A stretch of DNA of 64,000 nucleotides from Cephalotus follicularis (taxonomy: Eukaryota; Streptophyta; Magnoliopsida; Oxalidales; Cephalotaceae): positions 146,060 to 210,059 of the forward strand of contig BDDD01000118.1 of the NCBI GenBank assembly GCA_001972305.1, read 5' to 3'. The notes beneath the pieces are model-generated. The model worked only from the letters and a program-made list of their open reading frames with translations. It made no database searches and was not told the DNA's origin. The position numbers and the translations under genes are program-made. Shown here piece after piece: positions 43,855-57,200 of this stretch; within the stretch, counting starts at the first letter, position 1; every line of letters begins with the position of its first letter.

Positions 43855-46839
43855 TGTCACACCCCGCTTTTGATAAACACACATAAAGGTGGTAAAGGGA
43901 ATTAACATTGAGATTCAGCTCATGCAAAAACCGTAAAATTTAAACTTTTCAAACAAGATGTCAGTTGCGGAAGCATTAAACTCATCAGCTGAAAAAAAAC
44001 ACGTAACGACCATCCCATACTACACGCTACCCAATACAAGTCTGTCATAGTTAAAAGCCCACAAAACGGAGCGTAATCCATAATACATTATCCAGTAACA
44101 TCAAAAGTCTAGTAACTGGAAAATACAGTACACAACACACAAAGGGGACATAACCCCTAGTAAAACATTATTAAAAACTTGTACTTCATCCATGCTGATT
44201 CCCAAGATGGTTCACTGCATCAATCTATAAAGTAGGGGGTTAGCCTTTGTCCTCAATTGGCTAAGTCATAAAAGTAGTTTGGGATCAACATTACATGCAT
44301 GTCATGAAATGTATGCATAGATAATGCAGTGTAGTAGAAAATACCAGTTTATATATATATGAAAAAATATATAAGTTAGCAGAACAGTAAAATAACAGTA
44401 GGGACATATATATGAAAATATATGTATGCAATACAGTACAATAGTAACCCGGCCAGGACTACATCAACAGGCACAGTAATGTCCGAGAAGGACTAGCAGG
44501 CAATACAGTAAGTCAACAAAGGGACTAAAAAACAGGCAGGCAGTATGTGCAACGCTGCCAACTCCTGGCCCCACATTACACACCCACTTCGGTCCCTTCT
44601 CCAGGCAACCAAGCAAGACAACGGTACAGTACAATGGGTTACCCAGCCAACTCCTGGCCCCTTGGTCAACCCTACCAATAGCCAACGCTGGCAGTCCACG
44701 CCATGCAACTAGTGACTCAAGCACAAACACAGCAAATTCACAAAGCAAATAGTGAATAGTCACAGTATACAGTGCAGTAAGCGGTACAGTAATGATAGTT
44801 AGATCAACAACAAGCAGTTTATTTCAAACTATTTTCGAAAGTCGTAAACATTTGAAATATGTATTTCCAATAGATAGAAAATACTTTAAACCATTTTAGG
44901 AGCGGAAATTACTTCCTCAGTATGTTCAAAAATATAACAATACTCATTTTATATTTCGTACACAAACATAGTAGTTTTCAAACTCATGTGTGTATTTCTA
45001 AATCAATATAACAATTCAGACATCAGAGCAATTCATAAACAGTTATTATATAGGTAGTAAATAGTATGTATGAAATGTATACAAATGCTCTAATGCATCC
45101 TAATCGAAATCAGGATCGTTTCGTATCATTAAGTAAGAAAACTTCCAAACAGTACAACAAGGCGTCGATGTCTATTATTAGGAGTCGATGTCTTTGTCCT
45201 ATAAGCATCAACGCGTGAGTCCTTGGCGTCAGCGCTTTCCATTGTTCGAAGACGTCGATGTCCAACTTTATACGCATCGACGTTCAAGGTATGGAACCTT
45301 AAACGTCAGTGTTTTGCCTAAGGCATCGACGCGTTAAGGTAGGAACCTTAGGCGTCGATGTATATTACGTCAATATCCAAGCAGATGACCCAATGGCGTC
45401 GATGTTCCTCAAAGGCATCGACGTGTTTCGAGCGCCAGTCGTCTTCTTCCTCACGACGTGACAAACAGTAACCAACATAGTCCATATACATGCAAGACAA
45501 CATGTAATCAAGCCAGAAACCCAACATGCAAATACATATCACATACCCAGCATAACATGGCATTGATCCAGTGATAAAAAATAGTTCAATAACTATGGAA
45601 ACTATGCACAAAAACCATTGTCCAGGCATGAATGTTAAGCTCAAAATTACGATAATGGCTTCCCCTACCTCTTTATTCCAAGTTAGGAACTAGAATGTGT
45701 TGGAACACGGGAGGGGTGCCGGTCGATTTTGGGTCTAGGATGCAAGTGTGTATAATTTTAATTTTTCAAAAAACACCAAGACACGAAGTCAAGGTCACAC
45801 TTACATCTTACTACCAAAATCTATGCGCCTAGGATCTCCGTTTAATATTCAGTCGAACAAACTGTAAAATCAAGCATACATCCACTTAACCGAAATCGAT
45901 TCAGTAAACATTAAAAACATAAGATTAGGAACCATACCAACGTTGGCGGCTCCATCACTTTGCCGCTACACGCTTGCCAAAGAAACTGCCGTTTAACGAC
46001 TCCACTGCCGGTTTCCGGCCAGTCCATGAAAACTTCAACCAAGACACCAACGGACTCCAAAAAAAACTGCTCGACCCATTTCTGGTGGAGACGCATCGAG
46101 AAGCGCCCCGGAACAAGGCGAATAGCAGCGGTGACTCACTGAGTTCAGACTCAGCATGACTCGGTCATCGCGCCACAGACCGATGGCCACATATGTGGAC
46201 CACAAACACCCGATCTACACATCGGTGGCTAAGACTCGGCCTGGAAAGCGGCGAACAGTCGACGGAGAGTCAACCCGCTCAGCGAAAACAATATCGCCGA
46301 GACACCGCACCGCCACAACCAACACCTACAAAGCACAGTTAACACAAGCCAATGCAAGACTCGCAGTGAATCGGTGGGGAACACCGAGTCAAGAAGCACT
46401 ACAGCCTGAGTCGCCAAGCTCTACTCAGAAGTGCGAAACCGGCTGAAAATGCAACGAAAAAAGCCTAGTCTAGGGCCAAAATAGGCAGAGCCAAGCATGG
46501 CTCCACCTACCAAGACACCTGCGACGGAAGAGAAGCCGTGACAGTGGGTGACGCGTAAAGCATCGGGCCAAACCAGGGAGAGATAGAAGAGAAAAATGAG
46601 AGACAAAGAGAGAGAGGCTTACCGTGGATGAAAGCCAGCCTCTTTCCCCGGCCACTGACGCCGCTCGCGCCGTCATCACCGGCCAGGAAGCGTGCCTGGA
46701 GCGCTAGTGCACGCATAGCGTGTGCGTTCTCTCTCCTGGTAGAGCGCCCGTGCACCAAAAACAAAATGCCAAAGTCCATCTCTTTTGTTTTTCTCTTTTA
46801 CTATAAATAACATAAAACTTCTCTCTTAGTTTTAAATTA
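43855..46839 (-). mobile_element. LTR of a Tekay-type family (L4-like), right end unclear
   Basis: It starts TGTCACACCCCGC, the reverse of the L4 and B LTR ends, so its orientation is minus. It shares the block 'ggggttagcctttgtcctca' at 44233 and the 'cctacctctttattccaagttaggaact' region at 45666 with L4 and B, inverted. It has a TCGA array at 45163-45435. Positions 45950-46760 are GC-rich with many GACTC/GAGTC motifs. No LTR end was recognised before the copia-type LTR at 46840. Confidence 0.6.
45163..45435. repeat. TCGA array in the L4-like LTR, decayed
   Basis: About ten cores occur: 'ggcgtcgatgtctatt', 'agtcgatgtctttg', 'gacgtcgatgtccaac', 'gcatcgacgttcaagg', 'ggcatcgacgcgtt', 'ggcatcgacgtgtttcg'. 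Arms are strongly diverged and no full 18-mer remains. Confidence 0.8.
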
Positions 46840-48228
46840 TGTGCACCCCGCACAACGTATGTTAAACATACACCCACTGTGGTTTCTCTTAATATATAAA
46901 TTTGACAATACGACGGTGAATTTAAATAATTAAATAAACCAGTAATGCCAAATTAATCTATACTAGTTAAAACTAGATTTTCTACCAAGCTAGCATGTGT
47001 GTATCATGCATCGCTTTTCCAATAATCAGGTGGGACCCGAAAGCCCGGTTTGAATCTGGTACGACTATAAATTTCTCAGAACATCCCAGTAGTTCTGGTC
47101 CGACCACCCTGATAGTCCCCAACTATCAGGATGACCCCGGTGTGAATCCCATCACCCCTGGATCCGTAGAATTAACTACGTCTATAAGTCGATATCCGGT
47201 TAAACCAGTGCTTTATCCAGTCATCGGCATATGTGTCATGTATCCTACGTCATACTTTGCTCCGATCGTGACCTAGGGTTCGGAATAATGTCACCCCTAG
47301 GTAAAGTCGCGATAACTATAAATTTACGTACGCATCGAGACTTTTGGCAAACCTCCCCGAAAACCCCCTTTCCAGTTTGCCTATACCTGATCAGGGTTTT
47401 ATGAGTCTCAATGGACATAAATAATATAGAGCCGATCACCCTTCACACGGGTGTCTTGATCCCTTATTGCGAACTCGCCCATACATCTCAATGAAGCGCC
47501 CACAAGGCCTAAAGACAACCCTTTTGCTAGCACGTGGCTAGTGCTGGGGAAGGCAAAAATCAAAGCCAAGCAGTTACAACACAACGTATGCCAGCCGGTC
47601 AGGTATAACGATACAACGCAGCTCCATGAATGGTCTACTAGTCACCATAGACTATACACTACCGAGACTATAGGAATCGTATTGACATTGGTATGACTTT
47701 CCAAATAGGTTTCCTATGGTGGGTCTGTTCAGTCTCATGCTCCTTAGCACAAACCCTGCATTATGCTTTAGGATAAATCCAAATGGTAATGAGATGGTCC
47801 ATCCTCCACTAAACCCGGGAGCAAGCATAGTACGTCTTTGCTGTTCAACAATTGCCCTAAGAAAGTGAACCTATGACTTGGAATGTTCTGTCATAAGGGA
47901 GTAAGGATCTCATTCTCACAACCTCTCAGGCATGAGATCCAACCCCTCGAATGATAGGGCACTATATGTGTACTCGGATGACATGGTGATCACCTGATCC
48001 GTTTAAGATGGTTTGGGATATACATATAGCGGGTTGCCATTGTTAATCGAATATGCAATATAAAACACAAAAAGGAATTCAGATTGTATAAATAGAGAGT
48101 GTAATATACACATATACAGCCGCCCCGCGGGTTAAAAAGATATCTCCAGTTAAGGAGTGCATCTCATACATACATATATATTTATGCAGAGCCACCTCAT
48201 GGCATGCAGGGACGCCCCTACTCTAACA
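46840..48228 (-). repeat. LTR of a copia remnant (1389 bp)
   Basis: The plus strand runs TGTGCACCCCGCACAACG to CCCTACTCTAACA; on the element strand it is TGTTAGAGTAGGGG to GGGGTGCACA. A polypurine tract (GGCCAAGTGAGAGAT on the minus strand) follows at 48229-48243, typical of copia elements. The left end is inferred from the TG dinucleotide only. It has no TCGA array. Confidence 0.6.
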
Positions 48229-49720
48229 ATCTCTCACTTGGCCCTCAAGACACGAAGAACTTTAGCCTATGCCCATCGAACTTCCGTTGTCGCTTTAGTA
48301 CTACTAATGCTCATGGTATTGGTCAGTGGGTCTGCCAAAATTTGCTCACGTCACAAATCTCTCTAGGATAATGTTTCGTCTATATACAATCACATGAATC
48401 ATATAGTATAATGATACCGGTGCTTAAGTTTAGAGCGGTAATGAGACTAGGTTCCATATCCTGTACAAAGGCCCCCTATTGTCATCATTCTACACAACTG
48501 GATGAATGATAGATGGAACTACATGAAGTTCCACGATGAACTTCTGCTACCAGATAGCAATTTTTTGGTATCATAGGTTATAAAATACTCTTATTCATGG
48601 TTGAGTCAACAGTATCCCACTATTGTAGACTCTTCCAATTCACACAGCACCTTCATTCAGGACAATCACATGTCCTGATACGATGTCATGATCATCTAGA
48701 TCACAGCACCTTCTCAGGTTGGGATCCCTTCCCAAATCTTGTCTTTAGAGGGTTCCACCTCTAATTCCTCATCATCCTGTGGGCTTTCACTTGGTAGTAA
48801 CTCACTTAGTTATACCTTACTCCCACTGCTTCCTGTAAACATGTATTCCCTTTTGGAATTTTGCAGTACGCAAAACAAATACCATTTGTTTGCTAGGATG
48901 GTTGAAATGAAATCCTAAGCACTTCTTAGGATATCCCACAAAACTGGCAACAATTCGCTCGCGCCTCCAGCTTAGAAGGTTTTCGCCTTCTTAAAAAAGC
49001 TGGGCAACCATTAACCCTCTTGGTTTAGGCTGGGTTTCCTCCTATTTAATATCTTAAAAGATATGGAGGGGACAAATTTCATAGGAATCAGGATTAGGAT
49101 GTACGCTTCCACTACAACGCATAATCCCAGAAGGAGATAAGAAGATGAATAAAAGACATAATAGATTTGACATATTCACGAATGTCAATTTCCTCCGTTT
49201 GGATACATCATCACAGTATGGTGTTCTAGAAAGGATCCATTGAGAAAGAATTATGTTATCTCTCAGATAACCCAAGAATTCAACAGACAGGTATTCGCTT
49301 CCCTAATAAGAGCGTAATGCATTAATGGGTTTACCCGTTTGCATTTCTACTTCATATCTAATTCTCTTAACACTTTCAAAAGATTCAGATTTGTGTTTCA
49401 CCCGAAACCCTTACCAAAACCGTAACAAATCACAGGTGATGGTAATGAAGTAGTGAAAACCTTCACATGCATTGTCTGACATTATTCCACAAATGTCAGT
49501 GTGGATATATTACAATATGTCCACTACCTTATCTTCAGTCTTGGAGAAAAGAAGATTTGGTCATTACACCAATCAAACATGATGTACACGTTGGAAGGGA
49601 CTCCCCGTCCTGGATGTCCAAAAGTCCATCCTTAACCAAGCGTGTTTATCTAGCCCCGCTAGAATGACCTAATCAACAATGCAAAAGGTTGTGAAGGATT
49701 TATATCAAATTTCTCATAGT
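48229..49720 (-). pseudogene. Heavily decayed copia pol: integrase remnant
   Basis: Across frames on the minus strand one sees GAG-pre-integrase (RLVKDGLLDIQDGESLPTC, CLIGVMTKSSF, 49560-49660) and integrase (EVEMQTGKPINALRS, EYLSVEFLGYLRDNIILSQW, 49180-49420). The expected NGVSERRNR site is mutated to VSKRRK. The integrase C-terminus is SFVGYPKKCLGFHFNHPSKQ near 48880-48960. RT and RNase H are not found: the remaining 0.6 kb to the polypurine tract has no recognisable domain. The partner LTR was not found. Confidence 0.65.
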
Positions 49721-50083
49721 CTTTTATTATTAATTCCTTGCTCAATAGATGGTGCTATTGTTTGATTAGTATTTAAGACTTAAAAACCCATTATCTAGTT
49801 AATCAGTGTCGACTGATACACAACCAGAAAATAATAGCCACTATCCTCATGTAATCAACAAAAAGCTCTCAGCTTTATAAAATATACATTGGATATACTA
49901 ATCAAAGTTTAGAACAAAAGTTCTTTACAATGTTTACAAAGGTTAAGTCTATATACAAAAGCCACATTGCTTTACATATATATACAAATCAAAATTTACT
50001 ACAAAATTAAAGTAGATCCCCAATCTTCATGTAGTACGTCCATTGCATCCCCAGCTCCCAACTGCCTAGCTCCTCTTAGCATC
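49721..50083. other. Unassigned AT-rich sequence
   Basis: I see no domain, repeat unit or LTR end here. On the minus strand it would lie upstream of the copia integrase remnant and could hold a decayed protease, but nothing supports that. Confidence 0.3.
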
Positions 50084-50302
50084 CTACAAAGAGTTACAAA
50101 TGTTAGTCTCACAACTTGAGTACACAACCCAAATTGAACTTACTTTGTAAGCTAAGCGAAATATGAAAATGTGATGGTACCTAACCCCAAGGCACCATCG
50201 GCAATGGAAGCAAGAAATTGTTTGCAATTTCTCTTCCAGTAACCTGGCTTCCCACAAGAAACAGGCTCTCTCCATAATAAGCTATTTATTCCTCTAATGA
50301 AT
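50084..50302 (-). pseudogene. Unidentified gene remnant, left of element B
   Basis: The minus strand has a short open stretch (MERACFLWEARLLEEKLQ, then SCFHCRWCLG) followed by a plausible intron: donor at 50185 (GG|GTTAGG) and acceptor TTTGTAG|GATG near 50091, after which it would read DAKRS and stop. It joins the remnant at 60495-60745 once element B is removed, but in a different frame. Not recognised; it could be host or element. Confidence 0.3.
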
Positions 50303-52984
50303 TGTAACACCCGGTATTTTCTTTATCGTAATATTTCGTTTTAAGATGTAATCTTATGCTTGAATTAACGAAAATGTTGGAGATTTCAACCCCAATGATG
50401 TTTTCCAAACCCTAAATATTGTATTGGGGAAAGAAATGTGTATGTTAAACCAAAAACGGCACGGTTTTGGGACAATTGCATCGCCTATGGGAACCAAGAT
50501 GCACGTGAATGCATGGACATGCACGTTGATGTAGGGTAAAGACATCGACACCTTCTTATGAAAGAGGAAAAGACATCGACGTCTAAGGAAAGACGTCGAC
50601 ATCTTTGAAAACAATATCAGTCACGTTATGAACTGACAAAGTAACGTGCAAGAGGGAAGGAATTAGGATCCTTGCAGGCGCCTTAAGGCACGGGAAGGAG
50701 ACGTGTTGATCATGCATAATGGCCTCTTGACCTGCATGACTGAAGAAGGAGGAAGAACATGACAAGTGTGGGTGTGCATGTAACCTGCAGAAAACATGAG
50801 AAGGAAACAAAATGAAATTCACTGGGAAAGAGGGAGAGAACACGAGAGTGTTCATTGAATGCAGGGAGAAAGAGGGAGAGGGAGCCATCTGCATAAGAAC
50901 AACCCCCTCCCTACCTCTCTCTCTCGTTTAAAACACCAAAGGAAAGGAAGAGGAGGAAACGAGTGAGTGGGAGATAGAGAGAGCCACCATTGTTGAGCTT
51001 AATTGGAGCTAGAGACTTGGAGCTCGTGGATTAAAGCTGCTGAGCGGATCTTGGAGCTGCTGTGGCCAGGAATCTTGGAACACAAAGAGGTCAACTTACA
51101 AGGTTTCTAACTTGAAACCAGAGGTAGGGGAAAGTGATGATTCTTATACATGCATTTTGAGTTTTAAAGATAATGAATGCCATTGGTGAATTGCATGTTA
51201 ATGGATGAATTGTAGTCTCTAGACTTGTTGTGATGACCACTGTGATGTATGGAGTGAACATGCATGTGAAAATTACATGAATATTTGAACTAGTTTATGT
51301 AATGGATGATTTGGGTAATGACCTGGTGTGTTAAAACTATGGAAATAACGTTCTGGGATGATTAGACGTCGACGTCTACCTAAAGACGTCGATGTCTTCG
51401 CATGTGAATGAAAAAGACATCGATGTTTGAGTAAAAACATCGACGCCTTTTCTGGGTATTCATAGAATAGTAGTGTTTACTACAGATGGTGAATTGGCCA
51501 CTTGTGGTTACATGTTTGTTTACGAATTCGTGTTCTGGTTACATATCCTGATAACCAGTAGCATGTCTTACGCCTTGAGAGGGTGAGTTTCACTTATACG
51601 AGGGTTTAAGGGCCGGATTCTTCCCCCTAGAATCAAGATTCACTAACTGATACCTCCTGGTATCATAAAGACATCGATGTCTTTGGAAAAGCATCAACGT
51701 CTTTGGTCCAAAAATTCCTGGGAATAACTGTTCAAGAAGTTGGCGCCTCAAGGTAAAGACGTCGACGCCATAGGAATAAGCATCGACACTTATCCTTATG
51801 TTTGGAAAAATCTCACTCGGATGGGACCCGCTAGACCCGAAACGACTCTAGAAACGATCCTAGATGCATTATGAGCATATGTTTGCATTATTACTATGAA
51901 TTGCATTATGGTTGATTTCTAAAAAGTGTTAACCATTTTGAAAAGCTTGTATGATTATTATAATCATTATTGTACGAAAATGTATATTTGTCAACATATG
52001 AATATATATTTTTTCGAAATGAGTGGGGAAAGTATTTTCCAAAGACGGAGAAATATTTTAAAGGATTGGTTACACAATTCAAAATGTATTGTTTTAATTT
52101 TTACAACTTATCACAACCTGAGAACGGAGTAATATATTTTAAACAAATATATTTGATCAAGTAATTATATGTTATTGCTTGACTTGTACTGTACGATGTT
52201 TGTGCTTGTTGATTATTAGCCGTCGTGCTAATAACCTGTTGATTGTTTGGCCGTCGTGCTAAGCAACCTGTACGGAGGACTTACTCCAAACCGTTCGCAA
52301 ATGGGGATGGGGTAAGAGTGCATGACGTTGGGGCCAGGAGGTGGCGACGGTCATGGCAACTGGTTTGTCTGGTTCCTTTTGGGACATACTTACTGCTTGT
52401 GTTTATGTAGCCTTACGAGGTTATACCTGTACTGTGAACATGCATATACTTTATACATGTATACACTGCGATATATATACTGTAATATATATATACTGTA
52501 CTGCATCATAATGCATTCATTCATGATACTCATTATCATATACCTCGAACTGTATTTATGAGTTTATTCACTTAGCCGAGTGAGGACAAAGGCTAACCCC
52601 TACTGTAACAGATTGATGGAGTGGACATGATATGGAGCATGCAAGGAGACTTAAAGAGAAGACTGAATTGTTTCTCTTATTTCTTGTACCGAGTTAATGA
52701 ACATTGGTTATGTTAATTGTATCATTGTAACGTGGTTTACTTCATCCTGTACTGTTTTATCACGCTCCGTTATGGGCGATCGACTATGTTGTTGGGTTTT
52801 ATACAAACTTGTTGGGTATCACGTAGTATGGGATGCGTGATACATATTTAAATTCAGCTTATTTCATGATATTGCTTCCGCTATTGAAGATTTTTGTTTA
52901 TACGTTTTATCGCATAAGCTGAATTATATTGTGTTGATTGCCTTACCGCTTTAATGTTGTCCTCTTGGAAAACGGGGTGTGACA
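50303..52984 (+). repeat. 5' LTR of B (2682 bp)
   Basis: TGTAACACCCGGTATTTTC to GAAAACGGGGTGTGACA. TCGA arrays lie at 50541-50610 and 51364-51792, the second with a perfect palindrome at 51667-51684. CATGCA-type hexamers lie at 50500-50790. No clear TATA box was found; a CT-rich tract with 'ctctctctcgtttaaaac' at 50918 may mark the promoter zone. Confidence 0.95.
51364..51792. repeat. TCGA palindrome array in the B 5' LTR
   Basis: Nine or so cores in two subclusters (51364-51450 and 51666-51792): 'agacgtcgacgtctacc', 'aagacgtcgatgtcttcg', 'aagacatcgatgtttga', then AAAGACATCGATGTCTTT at 51667-51684 and 'aagacgtcgacgccatagg'. The 3' LTR partner is 58788-59212. Confidence 0.88.
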
Positions 52985-52987
52985 GAG

Positions 52988-52999
52988 TGGTATCAGAGC
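52988..52999 (+). other. Primer binding site of B
   Basis: TGGTATCAGAGC lies three bases after the 5' LTR. Initiator tRNA-Met type. Confidence 0.92.
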
Positions 53000-53095
53000 A
53001 TATTCCATATATGCTTAGCTAGGATACTTTCCTTGGAAATCAATTAATTGTTTTCTTAAAGTCGTGACGAACCGTCATCCTTCTTATAGGAACAA

Positions 53096-54240
53096 ATGGA
53101 CAGAAGGAGAACACGTACCAGGGCTAGAGCAGTTGGAGCCAATGCCCCTGAGGAAGCGAATATCGCCGCGAGGAGTGAAAGTCCCTCAAGATGATAGGGA
53201 CCCGATGACCCGGATTGTGGATTACTTCCAGCAACAGATGGCCTTTAATATGGCTAATGCGGAAGAGATGCGCCAGTACTACGCGCAAGCTCGGCCGCAA
53301 CGTAGAGCTCCCAATCACTACCCGGGAGAGGATAGTAATCAGTTTGGAAGGGATATTGAACTTTTTATGAGACAGAATCCACCCAGTTTCCGGGGAGAAC
53401 TTGATGCTACTGTGGCTGAGAGATGGTTGCAGGACTTGGAGAAAATCTTCGAAGTAATGGACTGTACCGATACTCAAAAACTGAAGTTTGTTGTATACTG
53501 ACTATGGGGTGAGGCCACTCATTAGTGGGAGATGGTCAAGGCGAAATGGGAATCTCAGAGGCTTGACAGTACATGGGAAAGATTCCAGACAGAATTCTTG
53601 GAGACATATGTTCCACAGATTGAACAGGAGCGTCAGGAGACGGAGCTCTTGGAGTTGCGACAGGGGGAAATGACGATGACCGAGTATCAAGCAAGGTTCA
53701 TGGAGCTAGTCAGGCATTCACCTTATCTGGTAGACGATGAAGTGAAGAAGATACTGAGATTTCTGAGGGGTCTGCGACCGGATCTTCGGTCAAGGATCAG
53801 AGCTATGGAGTTGGGAACTTTTATGGAGGTTGCTCAGAAAGCAAGATTGCTGGAGAGCATATCCAACGAGGACCGAGCAGAGAGGGCCCCAGCACAACAA
53901 AATAAACAGAGCCCGACGAGACCAGCTTCTTCAAAATGGCAAGGCGGTGGTTCTCCAATGAAATCATCGAAGAACAGATCTGGGCAGACTGCCACACAGG
54001 GTACTCCTAGTCAGGGGAGTAATGCGGGAACTGGAGCTTGTTATCACTGTGGTCGTAAGGTCCACTTACAGAAGGATTGCTGGAGGATGAACGGACTATG
54101 TTTGAGGTGTGGGGCATCTGGCCATTCCGTGAGAGATTGCCCGAAGAGTCAGGCTACAGCACCTACTGGACCAGCTAGTAGTAGTGGGGCCGCAGCGGGG
54201 CCTTCACAGCGGAGGGACACAGGCAAAGGCATTGAGAAAG
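53096..54240 (+). pseudogene. B gag
   Basis: The best start is the ATG at 53096 (MDRRRTRTRARAVGANAPEE). A frameshift near 53190 leads to RIVDYFQQQMAFNMANAEEM, and the capsid-like domain has [54 protein letters not shown] and [13 protein letters not shown]. Two CCHC knuckles follow: [14 protein letters not shown] (the Gly before His is changed to Val) and [14 protein letters not shown]. Stops lie at 53499-53501 and 53523-53525. Gag packages element RNA. Confidence 0.9.
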
Positions 54241-57200
54241 GTAGAGTTTTTACCCTTTCACAGATAGAGGTTCCGGAGTCTACCTCAGTCGTTGGAGGTA
54301 CACTGTATATTTATGGTTTTTTTGCTAGAGTATTGATGGACCCTGAGGCTTCACATTCCTTTATTTCATCACAATTTGCATCGTGTTTAGATGTAACACC
54401 AGACTGCATGCCATATATCTTGGATGTGAGCACACCTGCTGGAGTTTCCATGTATACAGATACCGTATATAGGGGTTGTGAGATGTCTATGGCACGCATT
54501 TCCTTGTATGCAGATTTGATAGTATTGCCTATCCGAGACTTCGATGTTATTCTGGGGATGGATTGGCGGTCAGCACATCATGCTTATGTGGACTGCTACA
54601 GCAAGACGGTCGATTTTCGTCTGCCCGATGGTACTGTTTTCCAGTTTAAGGGAGACAAGGGGTTTTCTACACCAATTATATCCTTCATCCGTGCATCGAG
54701 GTATCTTGAGAAAGGATGCGAAGGATATCTTGCTCATGTAATTGACCGAAGGAAAGAGAAGGGTTTGAGCCTGGAGGAGATCCCAGTGGTGTGTGAATTT
54801 CCAGATGTATTTCCTGATGACTTGGGATCTTTGCCATCGAAGAGGAATATGGAGTTTGTTATCGATCTTATACCAGGTACAGCTCCTATTTCTAAAGCAC
54901 CATATAGAATGGCTCCTGCAGAATTGAGGGAACTGAAATTACAGTTACAGGATCTGATCGATAAGGGTTTTATTCGACCCAGTGTTTCTCCGTGGGGTGC
55001 ACCTGTACTGTTTGTCAAGAAGAAGGATTTGTCGATGAGGCTCTGCATCGACTACAGAATGTTGAACAAGGCAACTATCAAGCCAAGTATCCTTTACCCC
55101 ACATCGAGGATTTGTTTGACCAGTTGCAAGGGGCGAGAGTATTCTCGAAACTTGATTTGAGGTCAGGTTATCACCAGTTGAGAGTGAAGGAGGGAGATAT
55201 TGAGAAGACTGCTTTCCGGACAAGGTACGATCACTACGAGTTCCTTGTGATGCTTTTTGGTGTTACCAACGCACCAGCTGCGTTCATGTCATTGATAAAC
55301 GATGTGTTTCGACCGTACCTGGATCAGGTTGTCGTTGTGCTTATTGATGACGTACTAGTATACTCAAAGAGTAAGGAAGAGCATGCTTGCCACCTGAGGT
55401 TGGCTTTGCAGATTCTCCGAGAGCAGCAGCTGTATGCCAAATTCAGTAAGTGCGAATTTTGGCTTGACCGTGTGATCTTTCTTGGTCACATTGTATCTGG
55501 AGAAGGTTTGGCGGTGGATTCGTCAAAGACAGAGGTGGTACGAGATTGGCCACAGCCGAAGAATGTGACGGAGGTATGCAGTTTCCTTGGCTTGGTAGGG
55601 TATTACAGGAGGTTTATCCAGAACTTTTCAAGGATAGCCGAGCCCTTGACTAGACTGACCCAGAAGAAGACCTTGTTTTTCTGGGATGAAGATTGTGAAG
55701 CTAGTTTCCGGGAACTGAAGGATCGGTTGGTTTCCGCTCCTATCTTGGCATTACCTGAGGGTAATGAGGGCTTTGCAGTCTATAGTGATGCATCAGGTAA
55801 GGGCTTGGGCTGCGTGCTGATGCAACGAGGAAGGGTGATTGCTTATGCTTGTAGGAAGCTGAAGCCGTATGAAGAAAACTACCCAACTCATGACCTTGAA
55901 CTTGCAGCTATTATCTTCGCCCTTCAGAAGTGGAGACACTATCTTTATGGGGCCCAGTTTGAGATCTTTACCGATCATAAGAGTTTGAGGTACCTGTTTT
56001 ATCAGGACACACTAAACATGAGACAACGCAGGTGGGTAGAGTTCTTTAATGACTATGACTGCAGTATCCAGTACCACCCGGGGAAAGCGAATGTAGTCGC
56101 TGATGCCTTGAGCCGCAAGGCGATGGTTGCCAGTACGATGGTGTCACAATGGAAGATGTTAGAAGACTTCCAAGAGTGGTCTCTGTTCAATCGGTCACCG
56201 AGGATTTTTGTGGCCGACATGTGGGTCCAGCCAGTGTTACTGGATCACATCAGGGATGCACAACCACACGATCCGGAGTTGCAATGAATTTGGGAGAACC
56301 TGGACTCGGAATCTGATTTTCGAGTACATGCTGATGGTATTCTGAGATATCGGGGACGTGTGTGTCTTCCGAATGAAGCAGGATTGAAGAGTGAGTTACT
56401 TCGTGGGGCTCATAAATCTCTGTACAGTATTCATCCTGGTAGCACCAAGATGTACCAAGATATGAAGAAGACTTATTGGTGGCCCGGCATGAAGCGCGAA
56501 ATTACTGAATATGTCGCGAAGTGTTTGACTTGCCGGAGGGTCAAGGCCGAACACCAGAGGCCGGCAGGACTGTTGCAGTCATTACCAGTGGCGGAATGGA
56601 AGTGGGAACACATTACGATGGACTTTGTTTCTGGATTTCCACTGACTAGGCACCATCATAATGTCGTGTGGGTTATTGTTGATAGACTCACCAAATCAGC
56701 ACACTTTTTGCCTACAGACGTCAATGATTCCGCGAGCAAGTTGGCTAGTTATATGTGAAGGAGATTGTGAGACTGCATGGTGTTCCGGTGAGCATCGTTT
56801 GCGATAGGGATTGGATCTTCACTTCCAACTTCTGGAAGAGATTTCAGACAGCCTTCGGAACAAGATTGAATCTCAGTACTACTTTCCACCCTCAAACCGA
56901 CGGACAGTCAGAGCGTACCATCCAAACCTTGGAGGATATGCTTCGGTCTTGTCTGATCGATTTTGCTGGAACCTGGGAAGACCATATCCCTCTGATAGAG
57001 TTTTCTTACAATAACAGCTATCACGCGAGTATTGGTATAGCTCCATACGAGGCACTGTATGGGAGAAAGTGTAGGTCACCCGTCTAGTGGGACGAAGTTG
57101 GTGAACGACCACTGCTTGGGTCAGATTTGGTGGAGGAGACTTCGGAGAAAGTCAAGTTCATCATAGAGAAGTTGCTAGCAGCACAGAGTCGGCAGAAGAG

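Noticed and set aside
52988-52999. tRNA gene pieces at primer binding sites
   Set aside because: Only the 12-18 bases complementary to a tRNA end are present, in the place of a primer site. No cloverleaf tRNA, rRNA or other RNA gene was recognised in the window.
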